64,000 bases of DNA. Origin: Ferrovibrio sp964218355 (GTDB lineage Bacteria; Pseudomonadota; Alphaproteobacteria; Ferrovibrionales; Ferrovibrionaceae). Positions 25,296 through 33,886 of this stretch are shown here, piece by piece. Numbering within the stretch: position 1 is the first letter of the stretch; every line of letters begins with the position of its first letter. The DNA lies in the NCBI RefSeq assembly GCF_964218355.1, contig NZ_CAXPMC010000007.1:62001-126000 (forward strand), given 5' to 3'. Below the pieces are notes generated by a model that ran no database searches, had not been told where the DNA came from, and saw only the letters and a program-made list of their open reading frames with translations. A program made the translations under genes and the position numbers.

Positions 25296-25793
25296 ATGGA
25301 GCATGCGCCGCTGGATCATCCGCTATTGGTTGGCCTTGAGCAGTCGGCACTGGGGGCGGCCATGCGGCAGTCGCTGGTGCTGTATCCCGGTGCCGAGGTG
25401 CTGCATATCCTGGGCTTTGCCCTGCTGGTTGGCAGCATCGTCGGCTTCGATCTGCGGGTGCTGGGGCTGAGCCGGCACCTGCCGGTGGCGGCCTTCGCCC
25501 GTCACAGCGTGCCGCTGGCCATGCTGGGTTTCGCCATGGCCCTGCCGACCGGGCTGATGCTGTTCTCGACCGAGGCGACCAGCATCGCCGCCAACCCGGC
25601 ATTCCAGTTCAAGCTTGTCTGCATCTTCGCGGGCCTCGCCAATGCGGCGCTGTTCCATCTCGGCCCGTGGCGTCGCATGCGGGACTGGGACAGTGGCATC
25701 CCGGCGCCGCGGGCGGCACGGATCGGCGCCGGAATCTCGCTCTGCGCCTGGATCGGCGCCATCTGCGGCGGGCGGCTGATCGCCTATTTCTGA
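25296..25793 (+). CDS. DUF6644/DUF2214-like membrane protein
   Basis: A 165-residue protein with four predicted helices and the segment VLHILGFALLVGSIVGFDLRVLGL (His near residue 35), similar to DUF6644 and DUF2214 proteins. Conserved histidines within helices (LHILG, ALFHLGPW) are reminiscent of heme-binding membrane proteins, which is inference. Preceded by the exported DUF6152 protein at 11 bp, so the two are likely one operon acting at the membrane, possibly in metal or redox handling. Confidence 0.68.
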   Translation: MEHAPLDHPLLVGLEQSALGAAMRQSLVLYPGAEVLHILGFALLVGSIVGFDLRVLGLSRHLPVAAFARHSVPLAMLGFAMALPTGLMLFSTEATSIAANPAFQFKLVCIFAGLANAALFHLGPWRRMRDWDSGIPAPRAARIGAGISLCAWIGAICGGRLIAYF

Positions 25794-26014
25794 GCTATCC
25801 GCGGGGCATGGCCGGCGCCGGAATCCGGCCATATTGGCGCCCCGCTGCCGCCATCTTCCGGCAGTCAGATCGCTGGTGCCGCGTTGCGGGGCCGGACATT
25901 CATCCGGCAGGCAGGCTGTAGCGACGGCAGGTGGAAACGGGATGCGGCCATGGTTTGCCATGGCGGTTCCCACCGTAACCCCTGTTGCATGGTCAACACC
26001 ACAAGGAGACAACC

Positions 26015-26569
26015 ATGATCCTCCGTCGCAGCTTTCTCACTGCCGCCGCCGCCCTGGCGGTTTCGTCCTTCGCTGCCTGCGCGTCGCGGGCCAGTTCCGT
26101 CGATGGCACCGTTTCCTATCGCGAACGGCTGATCCTGCCGGCGGATTCCCGGGTCGTCGTCCGGCTGGAGGACATCACCAGGGGCCAGGCCTATCCGGTC
26201 GTCGTTGCCGAGCAGTATATCCTGCCGCAGAGCGCGGCCGTCACCCGCTTCTCTCTGCCCTACAGCCTGAACGACATCGACCCGGGCGCCACTTACGTGG
26301 TAACCGCCTGGATCGAGCAGGGCGGCCGTGTCCTGTTCCGCAATGCGCAACTCCACCAGGTGCTGACCAAGACGGCGCCGAAAACCGGCATCCATGTCGA
26401 ACTCGAACAGGTAACGGCGATGTTCGTGCCGGCGCCGACGGGCACCGTGGTGCAGCCGGCCGCCGGCACGGTGATCGTGCAGCCGAGCCCGCAGGCCGGC
26501 ACCATGGTGATCGCTCCGGCGCCGGCCCAGGCGCCGGCCGGCAGCGTCATCCTGCAGCCGGCCCGCTGA
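26015..26569 (+). CDS. YbaY-family lipoprotein
   Basis: A 184-residue protein with a signal ending in a lipobox (AVSSFAACASR, Cys near residue 22). The domain has GTVSYRERLILPADSRVVVRLEDIT, typical of YbaY/YscW proteins of unknown or chaperone-like function. The C-terminus is rich in Pro, Gln, Ala and Val, with repeated VQPAAGTVIVQP-like units. I chose the ATG at 26015, which has AAGGAG upstream; an ATG at 25991 is less supported. The 220-bp gap before it holds no gene. Confidence 0.8.
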   Translation: MILRRSFLTAAAALAVSSFAACASRASSVDGTVSYRERLILPADSRVVVRLEDITRGQAYPVVVAEQYILPQSAAVTRFSLPYSLNDIDPGATYVVTAWIEQGGRVLFRNAQLHQVLTKTAPKTGIHVELEQVTAMFVPAPTGTVVQPAAGTVIVQPSPQAGTMVIAPAPAQAPAGSVILQPAR

Positions 26570-26591
26570 CCAGAGCCCTCTCGGCAGCGTC

Positions 26592-27023
26592 TCAGGGGCA
26601 GGGCACCTCGCGGAAGGCATAGACACGGTCGTCGACCGGTCGGAAGCCGCCGCCATTCCGAGTGTCCTGCCCCTGCAGCAGCCAGTCGGGCGACAGGTAG
26701 GTCTGGTAAGCCAGGCAGATGCTGCGGCCGTCGCGTTCGCTGCGGGTGTATTCGGCCCGTGCCGCCCAGCGGCCATCGGCCTGCAGCAGTTCGGTGATGC
26801 CGCCACTGATGCGGATGCGCCACTGCAGCGGTGGTCCCTCGCGGACAGCGAGGCGCACCGGTCCGGCCTGCGGCGGCAGGATCACCGTTTCGGTCAGCAC
26901 ATGGCCGCCGGCCAGCACCGTACCGGCCTCGAAAAACAGTGGCGGCGCCCGCTCGGCGGCAGGGCTGCCGGCCACCGGGAAAGCGAGGCCGGCCAGCAGC
27001 AGAGGCAGCGCGGATCGCATCAT
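26592..27023 (-). CDS. Small secreted protein, unknown function
   Basis: A 143-residue protein with a clear signal peptide (MMRSALPLLLAGLAFPVAGSPAAERA). The mature part is predicted beta-rich, and two cysteines (SICLAYQ, EVPCP) could pair. I recognise no family. It is convergent with the YbaY gene, with 22 bp between stops. Start is one of two adjacent ATGs (27023 or 27020). Confidence 0.6.
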   Translation of the reverse strand: MMRSALPLLLAGLAFPVAGSPAAERAPPLFFEAGTVLAGGHVLTETVILPPQAGPVRLAVREGPPLQWRIRISGGITELLQADGRWAARAEYTRSERDGRSICLAYQTYLSPDWLLQGQDTRNGGGFRPVDDRVYAFREVPCP

Positions 27024-27066
27024 GGCCGCAGCCTAGCACGGCCGCCGCACCGGATCATGGCCGGTC

Positions 27067-27450
27067 TCAACCCGGCCGGCGCATCCGCTCCAGCCAGGCG
27101 CGGGCCTTCTCGCGATGGGTTTCGGTGATGCTGCTGTCCACCGCGCGGATCGCCGCCAGCAGCACGGCAAGGTCGTCGGTGTAGCCCATGGCGCCGAGGA
27201 TGTCGGGGATCATGTCGACCGGCACCACGAAATAGGCGATGGCCCCCAGCAGGATCGCCTTGGCGCCGGCCGGGGTTTGCGGGTCGATGGCGGCGTGGAA
27301 GGCCGCAAGGAACGTCTCGGCAAAGGGCAGATGTCCCAGCACTGCGGAAATCTTGCGCCAGAAACGGCGCTGCAGGCGCGGCTCTTCCTGCGCCAGCCGG
27401 GCCGGATCGGCCGGCAGCTGATAGGCCGTGGGGTTCGGATCGACAGTCAC
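27067..27450 (-). CDS. DUF1232 (YkvA-like) membrane protein
   Basis: A 127-residue protein whose core AKAILLGAIAYFVVPVDMIPDILGAMGYTDDLAVL, seen here as the AIAYFVVPVDMIPD and GYTDDLAVL motifs, is the DUF1232 signature: a short hydrophobic helix pair at the membrane. The function of the family is unknown. The start is a GTG at 27450. It is divergent from the SDR gene at 27570. Confidence 0.85.
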   Translation of the reverse strand: MTVDPNPTAYQLPADPARLAQEEPRLQRRFWRKISAVLGHLPFAETFLAAFHAAIDPQTPAGAKAILLGAIAYFVVPVDMIPDILGAMGYTDDLAVLLAAIRAVDSSITETHREKARAWLERMRRPG

Positions 27451-27569
27451 CTGCCAGATATTGGGGGTGGCGAGGCCAACCGCAAGGTCACCCGGCTCTC
27501 GTCAGCCGGCGCCTGATCTGTTAGAACCCGGCGACTTCGTTGTATGAGCAAACAATCAGGAGGAATGTC

Positions 27570-28331
27570 ATGCAGTTACAGGGCGTAGGCGCGATTGTCA
27601 CCGGCGGCGCCTCGGGTCTGGGCGCAGCCACCGCGCGCGAACTGGCCAAGGGCGGTGCCAAGGTCGCCATTTTCGACATGAACCTGGAGCTTGCCGAGCA
27701 GACCGCAAAGGAAATCGGCGGCGTGGCGGTCAAATGCGATGTCGCCGACGGCCCCGGCGGCGAGGCGGCCGTCAAGGACGCCATTGCCAAGGTCGGCCCA
27801 GTGCGCGTGCTGGTCAACTGCGCCGGCGTTGGCACGCCGATGAAGGCGGTCGGCAAGGATGGTCCGGTGGCGCTGGAGAAATTCATCAAGGTGGTGCAGA
27901 TCAACCTGATCGGCACCTTCAACATGATCCGTCTGGTGGCGCATCACATGCAGCAGCAGCCGGAAATGGCCGACAAGGAACGCGGCTGCATCATCAACAC
28001 CGCCTCGGTCGCCGCTTTCGACGGCCAGATCGGCCAGCCGGCCTATGGCGCCTCGAAGGCGGGCGTGCACGGCATGACCCTGCCGCTGGCGCGCGAATTC
28101 GCCCAGTTCGGCATCCGCGTCTGCACCATCGCGCCGGGCCTGTTCGGCACGCCGATGATGTTCGCCCTGCCGCCGGAAGCGCAGGAAAGCTTGGGCAAGT
28201 CGGTGCCGTATCCCTCGCGGCTGGGCCGTCCGGAGGAATACGCCACGCTCGCCCGCCATATCTGCGAGAACACCATGCTGAACGGCGAGACCATCCGTCT
28301 CGACGGTGCCCTGCGCATGGCGCCGCGGTAA
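27570..28331 (+). CDS. Type II 3-hydroxyacyl-CoA dehydrogenase (HSD10-like SDR)
   Basis: A 253-residue classical SDR. The cofactor motif TGGASGLG is at residues 11-18, and the catalytic triad is Ser146 (NTASVAAF), Tyr159 and Lys163 (PAYGASK). CDVADGPGGEAAV follows the NAD-specific Asp. This profile fits enzymes that oxidise short-chain 3-hydroxyacyl-CoA or 3-hydroxybutyryl-CoA in beta-oxidation and branched-chain amino acid breakdown. AGGAGG sits 6 bases before the ATG at 27570. A GC-rich hairpin at 28426-28453 closes the transcript. Confidence 0.85.
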   Translation: MQLQGVGAIVTGGASGLGAATARELAKGGAKVAIFDMNLELAEQTAKEIGGVAVKCDVADGPGGEAAVKDAIAKVGPVRVLVNCAGVGTPMKAVGKDGPVALEKFIKVVQINLIGTFNMIRLVAHHMQQQPEMADKERGCIINTASVAAFDGQIGQPAYGASKAGVHGMTLPLAREFAQFGIRVCTIAPGLFGTPMMFALPPEAQESLGKSVPYPSRLGRPEEYATLARHICENTMLNGETIRLDGALRMAPR

Positions 28332-28425
28332 CGCGGGGCCATCGCAAAGGGAAGCCTGCGGATGGCGCCCCACTGACGCGCCAGGGCATGGCCCTGCTGA
28401 GGCGCCGTTAACATACCGAACGGCA

Positions 28426-28453
28426 ACGGCCGCCGGAGCGATCCGGCGGCCGT
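28426..28453 (+). terminator. Perfect 12-bp stem with GCGA loop
   Basis: ACGGCCGCCGGA (28426-28437) and TCCGGCGGCCGT (28442-28453) pair completely around a GNRA tetraloop. The following bases CTTC make a weak U-tract. It lies 95 bp after the SDR gene and before the ArsR promoter. Confidence 0.6.
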
Positions 28454-28494
28454 CTTCATGGCGCAGAAATAGTAAGCCGAACAGGTAACTGTTA

Positions 28495-28522
28495 TTGACA
28501 GCTTCCGGTTCGTCCATATAGT
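28495..28522 (+). promoter_or_regulatory. Strong sigma-70 promoter of the ArsR-SRPBCC operon
   Basis: TTGACA (28495-28500), 16-base spacer, TATAGT (28517-28522). Expected transcription start is about 28529, one base before the ATG at 28530, and there is no Shine-Dalgarno, so the mRNA is leaderless or nearly so. Confidence 0.8.
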
Positions 28523-28533
28523 TAGCTATATGG
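28514..28533. promoter_or_regulatory. ArsR operator overlapping -10 and start codon
   Basis: CCATATAG-TTAG-CTATATGG is a perfect 8+8 inverted repeat with a 4-base spacer. It covers the -10 element and runs through the ATG of the regulator gene. Autorepression by the ArsR-type protein is the simplest reading. Confidence 0.78.
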
Positions 28534-28871
28534 CTAAGTATGATCCCGATCTCTCGCTGCTCTTCCACGCGCTGGCCGACCCGACCCGCCGGTCGATCCT
28601 GACCCGGCTGGCCGAAGAACCGACGCGGGTCACTGATCTGGCCGGTCCCACCGGACTGCGGCTGCCCACGGTGATGCGCCACCTGTCGGTGCTGGAAGAG
28701 GCGGGCTTGATCTCGACCTCCAAAGACGGGCGGACGCGAACCTGCGCCATCGTGCCGGAAGCCCTCAATCCGGCGCGGACATGGCTGGATGAACAGCGGG
28801 ACATCTGGGAAGCCCGGCTCGATCGGCTGGATGCCTTTGTGATGACTGTGATGAAGGAGCGTAGCGAATGA
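28530..28871 (+). CDS. ArsR-family winged-helix transcriptional regulator
   Basis: A 113-residue regulator of the SRPBCC-linked ArsR type. It begins FHALADPTRRSILTRLAEEP and has the recognition helix region TGLRLPTVMRHLSVLEEAGLI, followed by the wing SKDGRTRTCAI. No metal-binding CxC motif is present, so it does not look like an arsenic sensor. Its stop overlaps the next gene (ATGA). These pairs usually regulate themselves and the linked AHSA1 gene. The operator at 28514-28533 fits. Confidence 0.9.
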   Translation: MAKYDPDLSLLFHALADPTRRSILTRLAEEPTRVTDLAGPTGLRLPTVMRHLSVLEEAGLISTSKDGRTRTCAIVPEALNPARTWLDEQRDIWEARLDRLDAFVMTVMKERSE

Positions 28872-29809
28872 CACGGAAGTCGGCTTCCACCAGCATGGCG
28901 CGCACGGCACCGACCGACCGACAGGGCCGTTTTGCGACGCTGACCTTCGAGCGGGATGTGGCTGCGCCGGTATCGGTGCTGTGGCAGGCCTGGACGGCGC
29001 CGGCCGCGCGCAGCATTTGGGCCGCGCCCATGCCCTCGGTCACCGTGGAGTTTCTGGAGGCCGACAGCAGGGTGGGCGGGCGCGAGGTCTCGCTCTGCAA
29101 GATGGCGGGACAGCCGGATATCCGTTGCGAGATTGGCTGGCTGGACTTGCAGCCAGCCCGGCGCAGCGTGAATTACGAGGTGGTGTCATGCGGGGGCGTG
29201 AGGCAATCGGCCGCCTTGGTGACGGCGGATGTCTCCGGCACGGAGTCTTCGGATGCGGGCGAGCACAGCCGGCTGGTCGTGACGGTACAACTGTCCTCAC
29301 TGGCTGCGGATATGGAGACGGGATACCGGCAGGGCTTCGGTGCGGGGCTGGACAATCTTGCAGGCGTAGCTGAACGAACCATGGTGCTGGAGCGCGTGAT
29401 CGGGGCGCCGCGGCACCTGGTCTGGGGAGCATGGATGAACCCCGAGACACTGCCGCAATGGTGGGGGCCGGACGGCTATTCCTGCCGGACGACGCGGATC
29501 GATCTGCGGGCCGGCGGCGAATGGGTCTTCGACATGATTGCGCCAGATGGCACGGTCTTCCCGAACCACCATCGTTATGGCGAGGTCCGGGCCGGGGAAA
29601 GGATCGGCTACACGCTTCACTGGGGCGAGAATGGGCCCAAGCATGCCGATGCCTGGGCCTTGTTCGAGGATATGGATGGGGCAACGAAGGTTACGCTGGG
29701 CATGGTGTTCAGCACGGCTGCGGAATACCAGACGGCCAAGGGCTTCGGTGCCGTGGAGCTGGGGCTGCAGACGCTGGGCAAACTGGACCGTTTCGTCGCA
29801 TCCCGCTGA
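28868..29809 (+). CDS. Tandem SRPBCC (AHSA1-like) two-domain protein
   Basis: A 313-residue protein with two START/Bet v1-like domains in a row. Domain 1 (about 20-155) has TFERDVAAPVSVLWQAWTAP; domain 2 (about 168-310) has VLERVIGAPRHLVWGAWMNPETLPQWWGP and the late motif ALFEDMDGATKVTLGM. Most ArsR-linked family members have a single domain of about 150 residues, so this is a fusion or duplication. The domains have diverged: only the second keeps the QWWGP motif. The ligand is unknown. Translation is coupled to the regulator by a 4-bp overlap. Confidence 0.85.
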   Translation: MTRKSASTSMARTAPTDRQGRFATLTFERDVAAPVSVLWQAWTAPAARSIWAAPMPSVTVEFLEADSRVGGREVSLCKMAGQPDIRCEIGWLDLQPARRSVNYEVVSCGGVRQSAALVTADVSGTESSDAGEHSRLVVTVQLSSLAADMETGYRQGFGAGLDNLAGVAERTMVLERVIGAPRHLVWGAWMNPETLPQWWGPDGYSCRTTRIDLRAGGEWVFDMIAPDGTVFPNHHRYGEVRAGERIGYTLHWGENGPKHADAWALFEDMDGATKVTLGMVFSTAAEYQTAKGFGAVELGLQTLGKLDRFVASR

Positions 29810-29965
29810 GACCCCCACCCTTGACGGCAATCTTCTTTGCCGGAAACTTGGCCGCTTTCGGCCTTCGGAGGGTCCCCGGAGCCTTGCCCGCCCGGGCGAT
29901 TCCCGGTACCCCTTGGGCCGACCGTTTCCACCCCTGACTATCAGCCATTTCCGGAGGTTTTTCCC

Positions 29966-30934
29966 ATGGCGCGCAACAAAATCGCCCTGATCGGCGGCGG
30001 CAATATCGGTGGCACCCTGGCCCTGCTGGCCGGCCTGAAGGAACTCGGCGACATCACCATCTTCGACGTGGTCGAAGGCCTGCCGCAGGGCAAGGCGCTC
30101 GACATGGCGCAGGCCGGCGCCGTCGAGGGCTTCGATGCCAAGCTGCGCGGCACCCAGGATTACAAGGACATCGCCGGTTCGGATGTCATCATCGTCACCG
30201 CCGGTGTCGCCCGCAAGCCGGGCATGAGCCGCGACGACCTGCTGGGCATCAACATCAAGGTGATGCAGGCGGTCGGCGCCGGCATCAAGGCCCATGCGCC
30301 GAACGCCTTCGTCATCTGCATCACCAACCCGCTCGATGCCATGGTCTGGGTGCTGCGCGAAGTCTGCGGCCTGCCGCATAACAAGGTGATCGGCATGGCC
30401 GGCGTGCTCGACAGTGCCCGCTTCCGCCATTTCCTGGCCGAGGAATTCAACGTCTCGGTCAACGACGTGAACGCTTTCGTGCTGGGCGGCCACGGCGACA
30501 CCATGGTGCCGCTGATCCGCTATTCCACCGTGGCCGGCATCCCGGTGCCCGACCTGATCAAGATGGGCTGGTCGACCCAGGAGAAGATCGACAAGATCGT
30601 GCAGCGCACCCGCGACGGCGGCGCCGAGATCGTTGGTCTGCTGAAGACCGGTTCGGCCTTCTACGCGCCCGCGTCGTCGGCCATCGAGATGGCCGAGAGC
30701 TACCTGAAGGACAAGCGCCGCGTGCTGCCCTGCGCCGCCTGGCTCGATGGTGGCAAGTATGGGCAGTCCGGCATGTATGTCGGCGTGCCGGTGGTGATCG
30801 GCGCCAACGGCGTCGAGAAGATCGTCGAGATCGAGCTGAATGCCGAAGAGAAGAAGATGTTCGAGCATTCGGCCAATGCCGTGAAGGGCCTGGTCGACGC
30901 CTGCAAGCAGATCGATCCGAGCCTGGGCAAGTAA
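29966..30934 (+). CDS. mdh: Malate dehydrogenase
   Basis: A 322-residue NAD-dependent malate dehydrogenase of the LDH-like type found in alphaproteobacteria. The cofactor loop is GGGNIGG at residues 10-16. The substrate arginines are R83 and R89 (VARKPGMSRDD) and R153, and the catalytic His176 is in GGHGDTMV. R83 distinguishes malate from lactate dehydrogenase. It oxidises malate to oxaloacetate in the TCA cycle. CCGGAGG lies 8 bases before the ATG at 29966. It stands alone here, without the sucCD genes that often follow it. Confidence 0.96.
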   Translation: MARNKIALIGGGNIGGTLALLAGLKELGDITIFDVVEGLPQGKALDMAQAGAVEGFDAKLRGTQDYKDIAGSDVIIVTAGVARKPGMSRDDLLGINIKVMQAVGAGIKAHAPNAFVICITNPLDAMVWVLREVCGLPHNKVIGMAGVLDSARFRHFLAEEFNVSVNDVNAFVLGGHGDTMVPLIRYSTVAGIPVPDLIKMGWSTQEKIDKIVQRTRDGGAEIVGLLKTGSAFYAPASSAIEMAESYLKDKRRVLPCAAWLDGGKYGQSGMYVGVPVVIGANGVEKIVEIELNAEEKKMFEHSANAVKGLVDACKQIDPSLGK

Positions 30935-30964
30935 GGCGCCCGGCAGGGAGGCCGTATCTCTGCC

Positions 30965-31654
30965 ATGAACGATGCGGCGCGCCGGAATCCCTCCGGCGCG
31001 CCGCTGTCGTTTCTGCTGCCCGTCAGTGCCGCGCTCGTGCTGGCGGCGGTCTATCTCGCGCAGCCCTGGCTGCTGCTGCCGGTCTGGCTGGCGGCGGCAG
31101 TGAAGGGGGCGGTCTGCCCGCTGCTGGCGCTGGCGCTGTGGCGGTCCCGCGATGGCGATGCCGATGCGCGGCGCCTGGGGCTGGCGCTGCTGCTGTCGGC
31201 CGCCGGCGATGTGTTTCTCGCAGTCGATCCCGCCGGCCTGTTCGTGGCCGGGCTGGGCAGCTTCCTGCTGGCGCATCTGATCTATCTCTGGCAGTTCCTG
31301 CGCCACCGGCCGCGGCCCCTTGCGCTGCCCGGTCCGCGGCTGCTGGCAATGGCGGCGATTGTCGTGGCGGTGGCCGGGATGCTGGCGGTGCTGCTGCCCG
31401 GCCTCGGCGCCCTGGCCGGGCCGGTCGTTGCCTATATCGGGGCGATCACCGCGATGGCGCTGGCGGCCGCGCTGCTGCCCGGCCGCGGCCTCGTCCTTTC
31501 GGGAGCCGTGCTGTTCATGCTGTCGGACTCCCTGATTGCCCTGAACAAGTTCGTCGCCCCGGTGCCGGCGGCCGGCGCCGCGATCTGGATCAGCTATGTG
31601 GCGGCCCAGCTGCTGATCGTTCTGGGCTGGCGCGGAGAGCGCCGAATCGCCTAG
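30965..31654 (+). CDS. YhhN/TMEM86-family membrane protein (lysoplasmalogenase-like)
   Basis: A 229-residue protein with about eight helices. It has LALLLSAAGDVFLAVDPAGLFVAGLGSFLLAHLIYL, seen as AAGDVFLAVD and GSFLLAHLIYLW, and LSGAVLFMLSDSLIALNKF. The Asp residues in helices are the conserved catalytic type of TMEM86B, which cleaves the vinyl-ether bond of lysoplasmalogen. The activity in bacteria is inferred. It starts 30 bp after mdh. Confidence 0.83.
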   Translation: MNDAARRNPSGAPLSFLLPVSAALVLAAVYLAQPWLLLPVWLAAAVKGAVCPLLALALWRSRDGDADARRLGLALLLSAAGDVFLAVDPAGLFVAGLGSFLLAHLIYLWQFLRHRPRPLALPGPRLLAMAAIVVAVAGMLAVLLPGLGALAGPVVAYIGAITAMALAAALLPGRGLVLSGAVLFMLSDSLIALNKFVAPVPAAGAAIWISYVAAQLLIVLGWRGERRIA

Positions 31655-31690
31655 GCTCGCAGCAGTGATGACAATCCGGAGCCGACGGCC

Positions 31691-31885
31691 ATGCGCCTGC
31701 TGATCGCGATCTTCCTGCCCTTCCTGCTGTTCTTCACCATCGGCCGGCCGATTGCCGGCATCATCTGCCTGATCCTGCAGATCACCCTGATCGGCTGGAT
31801 TCCGGCAGCCCTTTGGGCGGTCTACGCGCTCAGCCAGTACAGCACAGCGAAGCAGATCGAGGCGGCGACCGGGCGGCAGGGCTAG
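31691..31885 (+). CDS. YqaE/Pmp3-family small membrane protein
   Basis: A 64-residue protein of two helices matching the Pmp3 family: FLPFLLFFTIGRPIAGIICLILQITLIGWIPAALWAVYAL, seen as FLPFLLFFTIGRPIAG and LIGWIPAALWAVYAL. Members are stress-linked plasma-membrane proteolipids of unclear function. Its stop codon is in the first copy of a 14-bp tandem duplication. Confidence 0.85.
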   Translation: MRLLIAIFLPFLLFFTIGRPIAGIICLILQITLIGWIPAALWAVYALSQYSTAKQIEAATGRQG

Positions 31886-31899
31886 GGCGGCAGGGCTAG
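31872..31899. repeat. 14-bp tandem duplication across the Pmp3 stop codon
   Basis: GGCGGCAGGGCTAG occurs at 31872-31885 and again exactly at 31886-31899. The TAG stop of the upstream gene is the last three bases of the first copy. Confidence 0.95.
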
Positions 31900-32015
31900 C
31901 TGCCGGTCCCCCTGTCCCGTTTGCCGTGAGAATTCTTCCGGTCCGCACCACTGGGCTGTTGCCCGCCAGAACAGTTCCCGTATAAATAGTCGTGGGGACA
32001 TATTGGGGGGGTGCC

Positions 32016-32717
32016 ATGGTGCGCAGAATTGTTGTTGCCATTGGCCTTATGCTGGCGCTTGCGGCCTGCAACACCAGAACACACCAGCTGACAACCACGC
32101 TCAACAGAACCGACGGCGAGCAGCCTAAAATCATCCTGATGCCTCTGGACGTCGAGCTGTCGCTGCTGTCGGCCGGCGGCCTGCCGGAACCCCGGGCGGA
32201 CTGGACCGAGACGGCGAACAAGCTGCTGCTGGAGGCGATCCGCACCGAGAACCAGTCGCGGAATGTGCGGCTGGCGATTTTTGACGACAATGATGCTGGT
32301 GTGGAGAAGGATCTCTCCAACCAGCTGATCAAGCTGCACGGGGCAGTCGGCAGGTCAATCCTGTTGCACCAGTATACGCCGGAAAACGGGCTGCCGACCA
32401 AGGCGGACCGGTTCGAGTGGAGTCTCGGACCCGAGGCGCGGGCGCTGAAAGAGAGCCACAAGGCGGATTACGCGCTATTCGTCTGGATGCGTGACAGCTA
32501 CACCAGCGGCGGCCGTGCGGTGATGATGTTCCTGGCCGCGGCAGCCTTCGGCGTGGCGCTGCCGGGCGGCCAGCAGGTCGGCTTCGCCTCGCTGGTCGAT
32601 CTCGAGACCGGCAACGTCGTCTGGTTCAACCTGCTGGCGCGGGGCAACGGCGACCTCCGCAACGCTGAAGGTGCGCAGAATACCGCGCAGGCCCTGCTGT
32701 CGCAGCTGCCGCAATGA
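32016..32717 (+). CDS. Lipoprotein, unknown function (first gene of lipoprotein-protease operon)
   Basis: A 233-residue protein with a lipobox at MLALAACNT (Cys about residue 18). The body has IILMPLDVELSLLSAGGLPEPRADWTETANKLL and a hydrophobic helix late in the chain (VMMFLAAAAFGVALPGGQQVG). I recognise no family; it is loosely like lipoproteins that scaffold cell-envelope complexes. The start ATG at 32016 follows GGGGGG. Its stop overlaps the M48 gene start by 4 bases. The 130-bp region before it, after the duplication, shows no gene. Confidence 0.7.
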   Translation: MVRRIVVAIGLMLALAACNTRTHQLTTTLNRTDGEQPKIILMPLDVELSLLSAGGLPEPRADWTETANKLLLEAIRTENQSRNVRLAIFDDNDAGVEKDLSNQLIKLHGAVGRSILLHQYTPENGLPTKADRFEWSLGPEARALKESHKADYALFVWMRDSYTSGGRAVMMFLAAAAFGVALPGGQQVGFASLVDLETGNVVWFNLLARGNGDLRNAEGAQNTAQALLSQLPQ

Positions 32718-33886
32718 TCGCACCGCACCGCCGCAGTGTTCTCGGCGGGCTCTGCTCCTGCGGGCTGCTGGGCCTCGGCGGCTGCGTCACCAACATGGCG
32801 AATGAAGCGCCGATGACGGCGGGCTACCGGCCGCAGTCGGATACCGACGAAGGGGGATTGTGGTACATCGTCGACCGGGTCGAACGTAATGTCGAGCGGT
32901 CGCGCTATCGCGTCCGCGACCCTGACTGGAATACCTATCTGACGGATATCGTCCGGCGGCTCAGCCCCGACCTGCATGCGGATATGCGCGTGTATCTGCT
33001 GCGGGCGCCGTATTTCAATGCCTCGATGGCTCCCAACGGCATGATGCAGGTGAATAGCGGGCTGCTGCTGAGGGCGAAGGACGAGGCGCAGCTCGCCGCC
33101 GTCATCGGGCATGAGATCGGACATTACACCCAGAAGCATGGACTGGCGCGGATGCGGGATGCCAAGGCGCGCGCAGATGTCGGCATCTTTCTCAGCATGG
33201 GTCTGGCGCTGGCCGGGGTGGGGGCGGCCGGCGATCTTGCCAACCTGCTGTTGATCGCCGGGCAGTATTCCTACAGCCGCGAGCATGAGCGCGAAGCCGA
33301 CGAAATCGGTCTGCAGCGGATGGCTGCGGCCGGTTACCGGCCGATGGCGGCCTCCGAGGTCTGGCAGCAGCTGATCGAGGAGGATGAGGCCGATCCCAAC
33401 CGCCAATCGCCCAGCGTGCTGTTTGCCACTCATCCGGCGCAGCAGGAACGGATGGAGACGCTGAAGGGTAGGGCACAGCAGATAAGCGGCGGCGACAGGC
33501 ATGCGGACCGCTACCGGACGCATATCAGCAAGATCAGGGCCCTGCTGCTGGAAGACGAACTTCGCCTGCGCCAGTACGACCGCTCGCTGGTGCTGCTGCG
33601 CCGCCTGCAGGCCGAGACGCCGGAGGATGGCGAGTTGATCTATTTCGAGGGTGAAGTCTACCGTCTTCGGGACGGCGACGGCGACCGCAGGCTTGCCCGT
33701 GAGACCTACGAAAAGGCGCTTGCCGCTGGCGGCTGTCCGCCCGAGGCCTGGCGCGCCCTGGGGCAGATTCAGCGCAAGGACAGCCAGCACGATGCCGCCC
33801 GTGGGTCTTTCCGCCGGTATCTGGAGCTGAAACCGGAAGCCGACGACCGCATGATCATCAAGAGCTACTTGGAAAGAAGCGTGTGA
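32714..33886 (+). CDS. M48-family zinc metalloprotease lipoprotein with C-terminal repeats
   Basis: A 390-residue protein. A twin-Cys signal (LCSCGLLGLGGC, Cys24) indicates lipidation. The peptidase domain has HEIGH at residues 133-137 and the third-ligand region REHEREADEIG. About residues 260-390 are helical repeats (LVLLRRLQAETPEDGELIYF, AWRALGQIQRKDSQHDAA) like TPR units. The layout matches BepA/YfgC-type periplasmic proteases involved in outer-membrane protein quality control. It is the middle gene of a three-lipoprotein operon with overlapping stops and starts. Confidence 0.85.
   Translation: MIAPHRRSVLGGLCSCGLLGLGGCVTNMANEAPMTAGYRPQSDTDEGGLWYIVDRVERNVERSRYRVRDPDWNTYLTDIVRRLSPDLHADMRVYLLRAPYFNASMAPNGMMQVNSGLLLRAKDEAQLAAVIGHEIGHYTQKHGLARMRDAKARADVGIFLSMGLALAGVGAAGDLANLLLIAGQYSYSREHEREADEIGLQRMAAAGYRPMAASEVWQQLIEEDEADPNRQSPSVLFATHPAQQERMETLKGRAQQISGGDRHADRYRTHISKIRALLLEDELRLRQYDRSLVLLRRLQAETPEDGELIYFEGEVYRLRDGDGDRRLARETYEKALAAGGCPPEAWRALGQIQRKDSQHDAARGSFRRYLELKPEADDRMIIKSYLERSV

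Noticed and set aside
29297..32461. Open frame of about 1050 codons on the minus strand across mdh and yhhN
   Set aside because: It opposes several well-supported genes and shows no recognisable domain.
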